Below are positions 1 through 8,494 of a DNA stretch of 64,000 bases, piece by piece. Numbering within the stretch: position 1 is the first letter of the stretch; each line of letters opens with the position of its first letter. This stretch comes from Ferdinandcohnia sp036962685 (GTDB lineage Bacteria > Bacillota > Bacilli > Bacillales > Bacillaceae_L): assembly GCF_036962685.1 (NCBI RefSeq), contig NZ_JBALOP010000059.1:1-64000 (forward strand). Direction: 5' to 3'. A program made the translations under genes and the position numbers. The notes under the pieces are model-generated. The model was given only the letters and a program-made list of their open reading frames with translations. It did no database searches and was not told the origin of the DNA.

Positions 1-58
1 CCCTTTCCACACTTCCCCCAAACAATCAGCAACGAAACGCCTTTATCAATCCAATTAG

Positions 59-88
59 TTGAAATCTTCTGTAGAATTCTATTAAAAT
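59..88 (+). promoter_or_regulatory. Candidate sigma-A promoter of the MDR oxidoreductase gene
   Basis: TTGAAA at 59-64 and TAAAAT at 83-88 are 18 bases apart, which fits a housekeeping promoter. A transcript starting near 95 would include the GGAGGGG ribosome site at 110-116 but not the ATG at 87, which overlaps the -10 box. This supports the TTG start at 123 for the gene downstream. Spotted by eye only. Confidence 0.45.
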
Positions 89-122
89 GAAACTATCATT
101 TTACAAATTAGGAGGGGAAAAC

Positions 123-1118
123 TTGAAAGCGTTTTTACATTATAAGGTTCCTGGAATGGACGGAACTTCCTTCTCAGAGATCGATGAGTTAGAACCAAAA
201 ATAGGTGAAGTAAAGGTTAAACTAAAGAGTGCTGGCCTCAATCACCGTGATTTATTTGTTTTACATAGACATAAAGAAACAGAACCACCTCTAATCATCG
301 GGTCAGACGGAGCCGGGATTGTTGAGGCAGTAGGTCCTGGCGTTGAGGGTGTTAAGGTTGGAGATGAAGTGGTCATCAACCCTTCATTAGGCTGGAAAGA
401 AAAAAGTGATGCACCACCTGAAGACCACGAAATCCTTGGACTACCAGACCACGGAACCTTCGCTGAAAAAATCACGATTTCAGCGGATAATGTTGGACCA
501 AAGCCAGGTCATTTATCTTGGGATGAGGCAGGGGTATTGTCACTCGCTGCCATGACTGCCTATCGTGCATTATTCACTCGAGCACAAGTAAAGCCAATCG
601 ATACAATCCTTTTACCTGGAATCGGTAGTGGTGCGGTTACGTTCCTTCTACTTTTTTCAAAGGCAGTTGGGGCTCGAGTCATTGTCACTTCTCGCTCCGA
701 AGCAAAGTTAAAGCAAGCCCTTGAATTAGGTGCGGATGTTGCGATTGACAGCAATGGTGACTGGAATGAAGCACTTAAAGGAGAAAAAGTAGATATTGTG
801 GTTGAAACAGTGGGAGCCGCTACCTTCCAAAAATCTCTTGGACAACTCCGTAAAGGTGGAAAAATGGTAACATTCGGCGCTTCTGCTGGTGATACTGTAG
901 ACTTCAACCTTCGCGAATTTTTCTATGGCCAGTATACTTTACTTGGTACAACGATGGCGAGTACGGAAGAATTCAATGAAATGCTTCAATTTGTCAATGA
1001 ACATAAAATTAAACCAGTACTTGATAAAGTGTTCCCTCTCGCAGATGCTGCCAATGCATTAAAGCGCATTGATGAAGCCGAACAGTTCGGAAAAATTGCA
1101 ATTAAAATTGAAGAATAA
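123..1118 (+). CDS. MDR-superfamily alcohol dehydrogenase/quinone oxidoreductase (YogA-like)
   Basis: A 331-aa medium-chain dehydrogenase/reductase. It has an N-terminal GroES-like fold (GLNHRDL, then PPLIIGSDGAG about residues 57-67) and a central Rossmann domain with GIGSGA near residue 168. The usual catalytic GHE and the four structural-zinc cysteines are absent, so a zinc-free quinone/enone reductase-like activity is more likely than a classical alcohol dehydrogenase; the substrate is unknown. From memory it resembles B. subtilis YogA. The TTG at 123 is taken as the start because GGAGGGG lies 6 bases before it; an in-frame ATG at 87 overlaps the likely -10 box. Single gene ending in a strong terminator. 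Confidence 0.85.
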   Translation: MKAFLHYKVPGMDGTSFSEIDELEPKIGEVKVKLKSAGLNHRDLFVLHRHKETEPPLIIGSDGAGIVEAVGPGVEGVKVGDEVVINPSLGWKEKSDAPPEDHEILGLPDHGTFAEKITISADNVGPKPGHLSWDEAGVLSLAAMTAYRALFTRAQVKPIDTILLPGIGSGAVTFLLLFSKAVGARVIVTSRSEAKLKQALELGADVAIDSNGDWNEALKGEKVDIVVETVGAATFQKSLGQLRKGGKMVTFGASAGDTVDFNLREFFYGQYTLLGTTMASTEEFNEMLQFVNEHKIKPVLDKVFPLADAANALKRIDEAEQFGKIAIKIEE

Positions 1119-1124
1119 CGAAGG

Positions 1125-1155
1125 CTGCACCCTATCCAAAGGGTGCAGTTTTTTA
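1125..1155. terminator. Rho-independent terminator, shared by convergent genes
   Basis: CTGCACCC (1125-1132) pairs with GGGTGCAG (1141-1148) around an 8-base loop and is followed by TTTTTT. It ends the MDR gene. The stop codon of the convergent gene at 1153 lies in the T-tract. Confidence 0.85.
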
Positions 1156-1896
1156 TGAAAAATAAGTCGTCAGCTTTTGTTTCATTTGATCTTTGTTCTC
1201 GACAAATTGTCGATGTCGATGCCCATTTCCTCCCGAGGTATGCGGGAATCCATATAACACGGATTCAGGTGACACATAGTCATTTTCCGAGAGAAAATCT
1301 AATACTCCCGTCACATTAACCCCTAAAGGAATGATGAGTGGATTTTGAAGGCTCTGAATTTCTTTTACAAAACACTCCAACACATATTTCTTTAACACAT
1401 CTGTCTTTAATATTTTCGGCGTGGAACCACTATAGTTTTTCCCTTTATAAAAAACAGGATAAGTTATCACAGACGTCGTTTGCACTAGGTGACTTGCCGC
1501 TCCAAATAGCTCGCCTGTAGACGCAATGTCCAAATAGGTATGTAAGCCAAGCTCGTCCAGCATTTGAATCAGATTTTTTCTCATCGGCCCTTCAAAGCTC
1601 GAGTTATTTTTGACGTGTTGAAGAAGCTGTTCATCTGAAAGATCTTTATTTTTTGGGTCAAGGATGGTTGAGTATGATTTTTTCATCTGATGCATCCCCG
1701 GAGTGATGCCGACAATCACTACTTTCGCGGCTTCATTCACATGTTCAAATGGTGCATAATAGATTTCGAGGTTTTTCTTTTCGTCCTTGTCCAATAAAAA
1801 TGTCTCGTTTTTTAAATTTTCGTCTTTATAGTCAGGCGGTAGTGATAAAATATGATTTTTGTAAGTGTTGAACTTTGAATAGGCTGCGATTGCCAA
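1153..1896 (-). CDS. Uracil-DNA glycosylase superfamily-like protein
   Basis: A 247-aa soluble protein. Two short blocks suggest the UDG superfamily: VVIVGITPG (GxxPG, about residue 58 onward), which would be motif 1, and a C-terminal GFPHTSGGNGHR, which would be the motif 2 His/Ser loop. The central part is not recognisable to me. If correct it would recognise damaged bases or bind nucleic acid; the substrate cannot be inferred. The start is TTG at 1896, where GGAGGA is correctly spaced; an ATG 12 codons upstream has no ribosome site. It stands alone between convergent and tandem neighbours. Confidence 0.55.
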   Translation of the reverse strand: MAIAAYSKFNTYKNHILSLPPDYKDENLKNETFLLDKDEKKNLEIYYAPFEHVNEAAKVVIVGITPGMHQMKKSYSTILDPKNKDLSDEQLLQHVKNNSSFEGPMRKNLIQMLDELGLHTYLDIASTGELFGAASHLVQTTSVITYPVFYKGKNYSGSTPKILKTDVLKKYVLECFVKEIQSLQNPLIIPLGVNVTGVLDFLSENDYVSPESVLYGFPHTSGGNGHRHRQFVENKDQMKQKLTTYFS

Positions 1897-1944
1897 ATGA
1901 AGTCCTCCTTCTCGATGTAAAAGGTATACCAAAATTGGTATACC

Positions 1945-3210
1945 TTAAGCTACTACGTCTCGTTCATTTTTAAATTTTTCGTACTGCTTTTCTTCCATTA
2001 TTGTTTTTAACATTTGAACGACTTTCCAAACGTCCTCAAAGGAATTATAGAGGGAAACTGGTGCAAGTCGAATCATATTTGGAGCGCGGAAGTCTGGAAT
2101 AATCCCATTTTCTTTTAGGGCCTTGCAAATTCGTGCTGCTTCCTTATGCTCAAGACCGACGTGTCCTCCCCTTGCAGACTCTTCAAGCGGTGAGCCGATC
2201 GTAAATCCCATCCCAGTAAGTTCTGTATCAATTAGCTCGATTAAAAAATTCGTAAGTAATAGGGACTTATTCCTAATCTGTTCAATCCCTGCCTCAGTAA
2301 ACATTTCAAGTGAACCAAGTAATGGAGCCAAGCTTAACACATGTGGGGTCCCAATTTGGAAGGCACCTGCTCCGACCGCAGGGGTAAACGAATGCTCCAT
2401 ATCAAATTGTTTTTCTTTATTTGATCCAAACCAACCTGTAAGGCCTGGTAGCACTCCAAAATGCTTTTGATTCACATACAATCCTGCAACTGCACCAGGT
2501 CCCCCGTTAAGATGCTTGTAATTACACCAAAACGCAAAATCCACATCCCATTCAGAAAAAGAATGGGGGATTGAGCCGACTGAATGACAGCAATCAAACC
2601 CGATTAAAATTCCACGTTTATGTGCTTCAGCGGTGAGACGCTTCATATCTAAAATTTGCCCACTTCGATACAAGATTGATGGCAAAACCACCAAGGCTAC
2701 TTCTTCTGTCATTGCCTCAATAATGTCGTCCTCAATCAAATAACGCCCATCACGACTCTTAACTCGAACAAGATGCTCTTCTGGATCAAGCCCATGAATC
2801 CGTAGCTGACTTTGAAGGGCATATATATCGGATGGAAAATTCAGTTCATCCGCTACAATCTTGTTACGCCTTCCTTTCGGCTGATAAAATGTCGCAACTA
2901 ACTGATGCAGATTAACGGTCGTTGAGCCCGTCACTATAACTTCCCGAGAAGAAGCGCCAACAAGCGGAGCAAGCTGTTCGCTTGCTTTTTCAGACATATA
3001 AAACCATGGCTGCCTCCCTTGTGTCCAGCCATCGATTCCATTTTCCTTCCAATCTTCCAATGAGTTAAGTAATGACTGTTCTGCTCGCTTTGATAAAAGT
3101 CCAAGAGAGTTTCCGTCCATATAAATGGTATCTGGTTGAAGATAAAATTCATCTCGAAACTTGGCTAACGGATCTTTCCTATCTAGTTTCCTAGCATGTT
3201 CAAGCATCAT
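1945..3210 (-). CDS. kynU: Kynureninase
   Basis: A 421-aa PLP enzyme of fold type I that cleaves kynurenine to anthranilate and alanine. Seen: the N-terminal MDGNSLG block (about 31-37), the ENGIDGW segment, DCCHSVGS (PLP-binding Asp region) and FWCNYKHLNGGPG, which carries the PLP lysine near residue 233. Length is normal for bacterial KynU. The start ATG is preceded by GGAGG. It lies 11 bases downstream of the acetyltransferase gene and probably shares its transcript. The usual partners kynA (tryptophan 2,3-dioxygenase) and kynB (formamidase) are not in the window. Confidence 0.93.
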   Translation of the reverse strand: MMLEHARKLDRKDPLAKFRDEFYLQPDTIYMDGNSLGLLSKRAEQSLLNSLEDWKENGIDGWTQGRQPWFYMSEKASEQLAPLVGASSREVIVTGSTTVNLHQLVATFYQPKGRRNKIVADELNFPSDIYALQSQLRIHGLDPEEHLVRVKSRDGRYLIEDDIIEAMTEEVALVVLPSILYRSGQILDMKRLTAEAHKRGILIGFDCCHSVGSIPHSFSEWDVDFAFWCNYKHLNGGPGAVAGLYVNQKHFGVLPGLTGWFGSNKEKQFDMEHSFTPAVGAGAFQIGTPHVLSLAPLLGSLEMFTEAGIEQIRNKSLLLTNFLIELIDTELTGMGFTIGSPLEESARGGHVGLEHKEAARICKALKENGIIPDFRAPNMIRLAPVSLYNSFEDVWKVVQMLKTIMEEKQYEKFKNERDVVA

Positions 3211-3221
3211 CGGTTTCCTCC

Positions 3222-4367
3222 TTAAAAAAAGTCATACATATAAGCTGGCCGGGTCGGTATCATTTTTTCAAAAGCTTCTAGATTATTTTCAGCCCCGTCA
3301 ATCATACCCGCCGCAAACAATTCAGTCGGGCGCTTGTGGCCAAATAGAGCTGTTGATAAAGCATTGATGGACAGTTTAAGTGCCCCTTCCTTTTCTTTAG
3401 TAACGCGAACCTCCCCCTCTTTAATAAGGAATGTTTTTTCATTCCAAGGTGCAAACGGATCCGCGACTTGAAGCTTCAATTCTTCATTTCTAGCAAATTT
3501 GTATTCTTTTAAAAATGACTCAACATCAACAATTCGAACCATAAAATATGGAGAAACCTCTCGTTTCACTGTTTTTTGCATCTTTAAAGCAAAAAATAAT
3601 GGTTCCTTTTCATATGTAGTCATTTCGAGCTCAGAAATCATTGAGTCATGCTGACATATAAAATTCCACAAGCCTCGCCGTGCTTCAAAATTGACAGGAA
3701 CAAACTCTTCCACTGTCATCTTGTTGTCCTTCGTTTCATAAAGAATATACCCCGTAGGCTTTTGTTCAGAATCGTAATATATGGCAATATTTAAATCGTC
3801 AACCACGCTTCTCCACCAATCATCCTCACGTACAAGCATTCCAGAGAACTGTGTTGCATACTGCGCATAAATTTGGTTCAGTTCATTCAAATAAACATTT
3901 TCTAATTGATAACGTTTCACAGAACCCACTAAAGGTTCAAGCATAACTAAATCAGAACGCTGATGAACCGTTTTTAAGCGCTCGCTAAAGAGCTCCCATC
4001 CATATTTTCGATAAAAGGTCACATCAAATGGATGTAGCATCGACACGACGAATCCCTGTGTCTTCATTGTTTCAAGTGCATATGTAAGCAAATCCTTCAC
4101 GTAGCCTCTTCTACGGAATTCCGGATATGTCGCCACACCTGCAATTCCACCCATTTTAAAGGACTGGTCACCCACATATGTTGTAAGTGGGATGAGATGA
4201 AATTTTGCAGCGAATTTTTCATTTTCATAGATGCCATAGATCTGGTGTTTTTTTATCTTTTTAAAAATTTCATCTAGACGTTCTACTGGTACCTTATACG
4301 AGAACGCATATTCCGATAAACGAACGGAATCCATAAATCGATCTTCTGTAATTCTCTCAATTGCCAT
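3222..4367 (-). CDS. GNAT N-acetyltransferase, Eis family
   Basis: A 381-aa protein with the three-part Eis architecture: an N-terminal GNAT domain (GIAGVATYPEFRRRGYVKDLL, acetyl-CoA loop about residues 74-94), a second GNAT-like domain and a C-terminal SCP2-like domain. The last residues, MYDFF, match the aromatic C-terminal carboxylate used as a catalytic base in Eis enzymes. Members acetylate aminoglycosides, peptides or polyamines; the substrate here is unknown. It is the first gene of a likely two-gene unit with kynU (11-base gap). GGAG lies about 10 bases before the ATG. Confidence 0.85.
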   Translation of the reverse strand: MAIERITEDRFMDSVRLSEYAFSYKVPVERLDEIFKKIKKHQIYGIYENEKFAAKFHLIPLTTYVGDQSFKMGGIAGVATYPEFRRRGYVKDLLTYALETMKTQGFVVSMLHPFDVTFYRKYGWELFSERLKTVHQRSDLVMLEPLVGSVKRYQLENVYLNELNQIYAQYATQFSGMLVREDDWWRSVVDDLNIAIYYDSEQKPTGYILYETKDNKMTVEEFVPVNFEARRGLWNFICQHDSMISELEMTTYEKEPLFFALKMQKTVKREVSPYFMVRIVDVESFLKEYKFARNEELKLQVADPFAPWNEKTFLIKEGEVRVTKEKEGALKLSINALSTALFGHKRPTELFAAGMIDGAENNLEAFEKMIPTRPAYMYDFF

Positions 4368-4428
4368 ATTCCAACAACTCCAATATGCTATGTAAAAAAT
4401 CTATCCTCATTCAGACAGATACTCATAT

Positions 4429-4629
4429 TTACTCACAACTAACCTCAGATAGACTAAAGATATGCTTTTCTTCAAATACGACCGTTCCACCCTTATCCAT
4501 ACAGCTTTCTGCTATCTGCAGGTTTATTTTGTGGTTATTCCTGATTTCTAGGAACCTTACAACTCCAAAAGTAATAATTAGGAGACTCCCAACGATTGCA
4601 ATAAGAAGATTTCGTCTACGTTTACTCAT
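4429..4629 (-). CDS. Small single-pass membrane or exported protein (hypothetical)
   Basis: A 66-aa protein with a basic start (MSKRRR), one hydrophobic helix (about residues 8-26) and a polar tail with two cysteines (residues 43 and 65). They could form a disulfide if the tail faces outward. The ribosome site GAGGAGGTG 6 bases before the ATG is very strong, which supports a real gene. Function unknown. Confidence 0.6.
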   Translation of the reverse strand: MSKRRRNLLIAIVGSLLIITFGVVRFLEIRNNHKINLQIAESCMDKGGTVVFEEKHIFSLSEVSCE

Positions 4630-4776
4630 TCCATCACCTCCTCTTTAGGGTAACATAATTGCCACATTTTACAATTTCCAAAAAGTATTTTTCGCAATAT
4701 TTGTAAAAAACTTTTTGTGGATTTTTGATTTTATCCGATGTATGATAGTAACATTAACAATGGGGAGATGGTAAAA

Positions 4777-5091
4777 GTGAAGAAACAATTAGTCTTTGCC
4801 ATCATTATGTTTGTTGCGATCATGTCCTTTTCAGCCACGCTCGCACACTCCCATGCCTTTAAATCATCAGACATACAAGAGAATACGGTAACCATTAGTG
4901 GTGTTTCGTTCGACAATCCTTCTTTTGATGATGGTAAACTAAAGATTTCTTGGGTGTTTTTCTCCATCATTTCGTTTTTAATTGTCCTGAAAGGGATGTT
5001 TATAAGTATTGATGTGAACCAATCCATCCGAAAATTTGTATGGATAATGCCCATTTTTTATCAGTCGAATTATGTGGTAAAGACTCTTTGA
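4777..5091 (+). CDS. Small membrane/exported protein (hypothetical)
   Basis: A 104-aa protein. The first 25 residues form a signal-like helix ending in the small residues of TLAHSHA. A second hydrophobic stretch follows (VFFSIISFLIVLKGMF). GTG at 4777 is chosen because GGGGAG (4762-4767) is 9 bases away; the ATG at 4768 would touch that site. Followed by another tiny membrane gene in the same direction. No family recognised. Confidence 0.5.
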   Translation: MKKQLVFAIIMFVAIMSFSATLAHSHAFKSSDIQENTVTISGVSFDNPSFDDGKLKISWVFFSIISFLIVLKGMFISIDVNQSIRKFVWIMPIFYQSNYVVKTL

Positions 5092-5128
5092 TTTTTTAAA
5101 ACTATAAAAATCAAGGAGGAGAAAAAAT

Positions 5129-5242
5129 ATGTGGTTTCGATTTATTATGATTGGTTTATGTTCGTTAACGGTGACTAGTTTGTTCATCTTTCAAGGAATT
5201 GAAATAACCCAAGCATTTAAAGACTTTTTTACAAATAAATAA
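5129..5242 (+). CDS. Very small membrane peptide (37 aa)
   Basis: The open frame encodes MWFRFIMIGL... ending FTNK, with one hydrophobic helix over about residues 4-21. AAGGAGGAG lies 6 bases before the ATG. It sits directly before a strong terminator and behind the 104-aa gene, so the two probably share a transcript. No homologue recognised. Confidence 0.5.
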   Translation: MWFRFIMIGLCSLTVTSLFIFQGIEITQAFKDFFTNK

Positions 5243-5252
5243 AAATAATTAA

Positions 5253-5287
5253 AACGAATGTAGACTGTTGATCTACATTCGTTTTTT
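5253..5287. terminator. Rho-independent terminator, probably bidirectional
   Basis: AACGAATGTAGA (5253-5264) pairs perfectly with TCTACATTCGTT (5272-5283) around a 7-base loop. A T-run follows on the plus strand and A residues precede it, so it can serve the small plus-strand genes and the minus-strand aminotransferase. Confidence 0.85.
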
Positions 5288-5303
5288 GTTGGATACATAG
5301 CTC

Positions 5304-6656
5304 TTACAAGGCATTTATTTCTTCAATTAATGTCCTTTGGATAAATTCTAAATCTTCCTCGAAAATCGATAGTGGAGGTGCAAGGGTTAACACATTATTA
5401 TACCCAGCCACAGTAGCACCATTTTTCCCGATAATTAGTCCCTTTTGTAGACAGCCTGCGATGACTTTATTAACCTGACCAACTTCAAGTGGCTCTTTCG
5501 TTTGTTTATCCTTGACTAGTTCTAGTCCAATCAATAGGCCTTTCCCTCTAATATCACCAACATTTGAATGGTCCGTTAAAGCATCTGTGAGGCCATCTAT
5601 TAATCTGGTACCAAGGTCTTCTGATCGTTGAAACAATTTTTCATTTTCCATTATTTCTAGGTTCTTAAGGGCTAAGGCACAAGCTGCTGGGCTTCCACCG
5701 AATGTATTAACATGGCGGAAATAATCATATTCCTCTGACCCTTTAAATACTTCATAAATTTCCTTTCTGACGGCCGTTGCAGATAACGGGAGATACGCAC
5801 TTGTAATCCCCTTCGCCATTGTAATGATATCTGGCTTCACCCCATAATTCATAAAGCCAAATGATTTGCCAGTACGTCCGAATCCACAAATAACCTCATC
5901 CACTATTAAAAGTGCACCGTGTTTTTCACAAACCTCCTTTACCCCTGCCATGTACTGATCTGGTGGGACGATGACACCTCCACCAGTTATAATCGGCTCC
6001 ATGATTACCCCTGCGATTGTTTCACTGAGCTCCCATGTCATCATACGGTCGATTTCCTTTACGGACTGAAGGTCCGATGCTTTAGCATCTGCTTTATCTT
6101 CCGAACGATATAGGTCAGGTGGCGCTACATGGAGAAAGCCTGGTGCAAGCGGTTCATATTTATACTTTCGCTGCGCTTGACCAGTTGCTGCGAGCGCTCC
6201 CATCGAATTACCATGATAGGCACGATAGCGGGAGATAAATTTATATCGGGAGTGTTCCCCTTTTTGTTGATGGTACTGCCTCACTAGTTTAAATGCCGTT
6301 TCATTCGCTTCGGATCCACTATTTGAGAAGAAAATGACATACTCGTCACCAAGCATTTCATTTAACTTTTCAGCAAGTTTTATCGCAGGCTCGTGGCTAT
6401 GTGTTAATGGAAAATAGGCCATTTCTTTAAGCTGTTCGTGAGCAGCGTCAGCTAGCTCCTTTCTCCCATAACCGACATTCACACACCAAAGTCCTGACAT
6501 CCCATCGAGATACCGTTTCCCTTTATGATCTGTTACCCAGGATCCTTTTGCTTTCTTTATCACAAGAGTTGAATTGGGATTGTACGGCTTCATCGAATGC
6601 CATACATAATCCTTATCCTTTGTTAACAGGTCCTCACCTTGCTTAATCTTAGCCAT
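5304..6656 (-). CDS. Class III aminotransferase, probable beta-alanine (omega-amino acid) transaminase
   Basis: A 450-aa PLP aminotransferase of the class III/omega family. Seen: FFSNSGSEANETAFK (about 108-122, phosphate loop), YHGNSMGA, LLIVDEVICGFGRTG (PLP-ring Asp, about residue 255) and ITMAKGITSAYLPLSA (PLP Lys, about residue 283). It lies 15 bases downstream of the CoA-acylating semialdehyde dehydrogenase and close to the preTA/dihydropyrimidinase genes. The inferred role is beta-alanine plus an oxo-acid to malonate semialdehyde. Sequence alone cannot separate this from other omega-amino donors. Confidence 0.88.
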   Translation of the reverse strand: MAKIKQGEDLLTKDKDYVWHSMKPYNPNSTLVIKKAKGSWVTDHKGKRYLDGMSGLWCVNVGYGRKELADAAHEQLKEMAYFPLTHSHEPAIKLAEKLNEMLGDEYVIFFSNSGSEANETAFKLVRQYHQQKGEHSRYKFISRYRAYHGNSMGALAATGQAQRKYKYEPLAPGFLHVAPPDLYRSEDKADAKASDLQSVKEIDRMMTWELSETIAGVIMEPIITGGGVIVPPDQYMAGVKEVCEKHGALLIVDEVICGFGRTGKSFGFMNYGVKPDIITMAKGITSAYLPLSATAVRKEIYEVFKGSEEYDYFRHVNTFGGSPAACALALKNLEIMENEKLFQRSEDLGTRLIDGLTDALTDHSNVGDIRGKGLLIGLELVKDKQTKEPLEVGQVNKVIAGCLQKGLIIGKNGATVAGYNNVLTLAPPLSIFEEDLEFIQRTLIEEINAL

Positions 6657-6671
6657 ACCTGCTTTCCCCCC

Positions 6672-8138
6672 TTAATAATCAAAACGGGATGTAATCATCT
6701 TTTTACGCGTATAGAAATTCACTCCATCCTTTCCATTTACATGAAGGTCACCGTAGAAGGAATCCTTCCAGCCTGAGAATGGAAAAAAGGCCATAGTCGC
6801 AGGTACCCCAACATTGATACCCAGCATCCCTGCTTCTGCTTCTTCTCTAAATTGTCTTGCTGCCCTCGCATCCTTTGTGTAAATGGTAGCGCCATTTCCA
6901 AACCGTGATTTTCTAATATAATCGAGGCCTTCGTCTAAATCCTTTGCTCGCAGAAGACTTAAAACTGGTGCAAAGATTTCCTCTTTAGCAATTGTCATTT
7001 CTGGGGTCACATGGTCAAAAATCGTTGGTCCTAGAAAATTTCCTTCGGGCATTTCGTCCATTTCTTTTCTTCCGTCTCTGATCAGTTCCGCCCCTTCTTC
7101 TAGACCCTTTGTCACATAACCTAGAACTTTATTAAGATGGGACTCGCGGATTACTGGTGTTAATAGAACCTCATCATCCATTCCATTCCCAATCGTAAGG
7201 TTATCTGCAGCATCTTTAAGCGCTGTTACAAATTTTTCACCATCTCCAACGACGACAACTGCACTACAAGCCATACAGCGCTGTCCAGCACTTCCAAAAG
7301 TTGAACTGATAATATTGGCTACTGCTTTATCCATATCTGCATCCGGCATCACAATATGATGGTTTTTAGCACCTGATAAGGCTTGAACCCGCTTCCCTTG
7401 TGCTGCCGCACGCTCATATACATATTTAGCAACCGGCTGTGAGCCTACAAACGAAATCGCATTTACATTGGGATGATCTAACAAGCCATTTACAACATCA
7501 TGCGCACCATGAACAACGTTTAACACTCCTTTTGGTGCCCCCGCTTCTGTAAATAAGCGTGCAAGCTCATTTGCCAGCATCGGTGTCCGTTCTGATGGCT
7601 TTAAAACGAACGTATTTCCACAAGCAATGGCTAATGGGAACATCCACATTGGAACCATCATTGGAAAGTTAAATGGAGTAATTCCGCCTACTACTCCCAA
7701 TGGGTAGCGGAACATTTCCGAGTCTATATCCTCTGCAATATTTGATAATGTTTCACCCATCATAAGGGTTGGCGCACCTGCTGCAAATTCCACACATTCG
7801 ATCCCTCGTAAAACCTCTCCATGTGCTTCCTTATAGGCCTTACCATTTTCTTGGACAACAAGTCTTGCTAGCTTTTCATGATTCTCCGTTAGTAAGTAGT
7901 GATATTTGTATAAGATTCTCGCCCGTTTTGGAACGGGAGTACTTTTCCAAGCTTTAAATGCCTCTCTAGCGGCTTTTACAGCTAGGTCTACATCTTCCTT
8001 TGACGAAAGAGGCACACGTACTAATGTTTCTTTTGTCGCAGGATTCGGCACCTCTAGCGTTTCAGTTCCGAGTGCATCCACCCATTCTCCATTAATATAA
8101 TTTTTTAGTAAAACAGTTTCATTTTTAACTACGGTCAT
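6672..8138 (-). CDS. mmsA: CoA-acylating (methyl)malonate-semialdehyde dehydrogenase
   Basis: A 488-aa aldehyde dehydrogenase of the MmsA/IolA type. It makes acetyl-CoA or propionyl-CoA from malonate or methylmalonate semialdehyde with NAD+ and CoA. Seen: NFPMMVPMWMFP, FVLKPSERTP, ISFVGSQPVAKYVYE and the catalytic-cysteine segment GSAGQRCMACS (about 281-291). It is co-oriented with the aminotransferase 15 bases downstream, and together they would carry beta-alanine carbon to acetyl-CoA. Good GGAGG before the ATG. A cre-like box lies 73 bases upstream of the start. Confidence 0.92.
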   Translation of the reverse strand: MTVVKNETVLLKNYINGEWVDALGTETLEVPNPATKETLVRVPLSSKEDVDLAVKAAREAFKAWKSTPVPKRARILYKYHYLLTENHEKLARLVVQENGKAYKEAHGEVLRGIECVEFAAGAPTLMMGETLSNIAEDIDSEMFRYPLGVVGGITPFNFPMMVPMWMFPLAIACGNTFVLKPSERTPMLANELARLFTEAGAPKGVLNVVHGAHDVVNGLLDHPNVNAISFVGSQPVAKYVYERAAAQGKRVQALSGAKNHHIVMPDADMDKAVANIISSTFGSAGQRCMACSAVVVVGDGEKFVTALKDAADNLTIGNGMDDEVLLTPVIRESHLNKVLGYVTKGLEEGAELIRDGRKEMDEMPEGNFLGPTIFDHVTPEMTIAKEEIFAPVLSLLRAKDLDEGLDYIRKSRFGNGATIYTKDARAARQFREEAEAGMLGINVGVPATMAFFPFSGWKDSFYGDLHVNGKDGVNFYTRKKMITSRFDY

Positions 8139-8210
8139 AATTCGTACAGCCTCCTTATTGTAATCGTAAGATACGAAACTCTTAACCTATATGTTAATTA
8201 TCCTCCAATT

Positions 8211-8224
8211 TGAAAATGCTTTCA
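8211..8224. promoter_or_regulatory. cre-like CcpA box upstream of mmsA
   Basis: TGAAAATGCTTTCA is a near palindrome that differs from the consensus TGAAAGCGCTTTCA mainly at the centre (TG in place of CG). Its place upstream of a catabolic operon fits carbon catabolite repression. The central mismatch keeps confidence low. Confidence 0.35.
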
Positions 8225-8287
8225 TTAGACATTCTGTAAAATAACTGCTTGTGATTTTTCCACATTTTGAATGATACCTTTGGACAT

Positions 8288-8427
8288 CAAATACGCCTTT
8301 CGTATTTGCCGCCCGATTTNNNNNNNNNNNNNNNNNNNNNNNNNNNNNNNNNNNNNNNNNNNNNNNNNNNNNNNNNNNNNNNNNNNNNNNNNNNNNNNNN
8401 NNNNNNNNNNNTGGCATCCGCCGGAGG
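8288..8427. repeat. Dispersed intergenic repeat, copy 1, broken by an assembly gap
   Basis: Left part: the hairpin AAATACG-CCTTT-CGTATTT, then GCCGCCCGATTT. A run of 92 N follows (8320-8411), then TGGCATCCGCCGGAGGC. The same left and right blocks recur in the same order at 51160-51245. In both copies a long terminator hairpin follows directly on the right. No coding sense; open frames across the N run are artefacts. Confidence 0.7.
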
Positions 8428-8428
8428 C

Positions 8429-8474
8429 ATAAAAATACACAGTCGGGGTTTGAACCCTGACTGTGTATTTTTAT
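8429..8474. terminator. Long terminator hairpin 3' of pucR
   Basis: A 20-bp stem (8429-8448 with 8455-8474) with one G-T pair and a 6-base loop. The outer stem is A/T only, so it carries T-rich ends in both directions. It ends the minus-strand PucR gene, whose stop is at 8495. Confidence 0.8.
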
Positions 8475-8494
8475 CACCTACTAAAACTAGTGGG

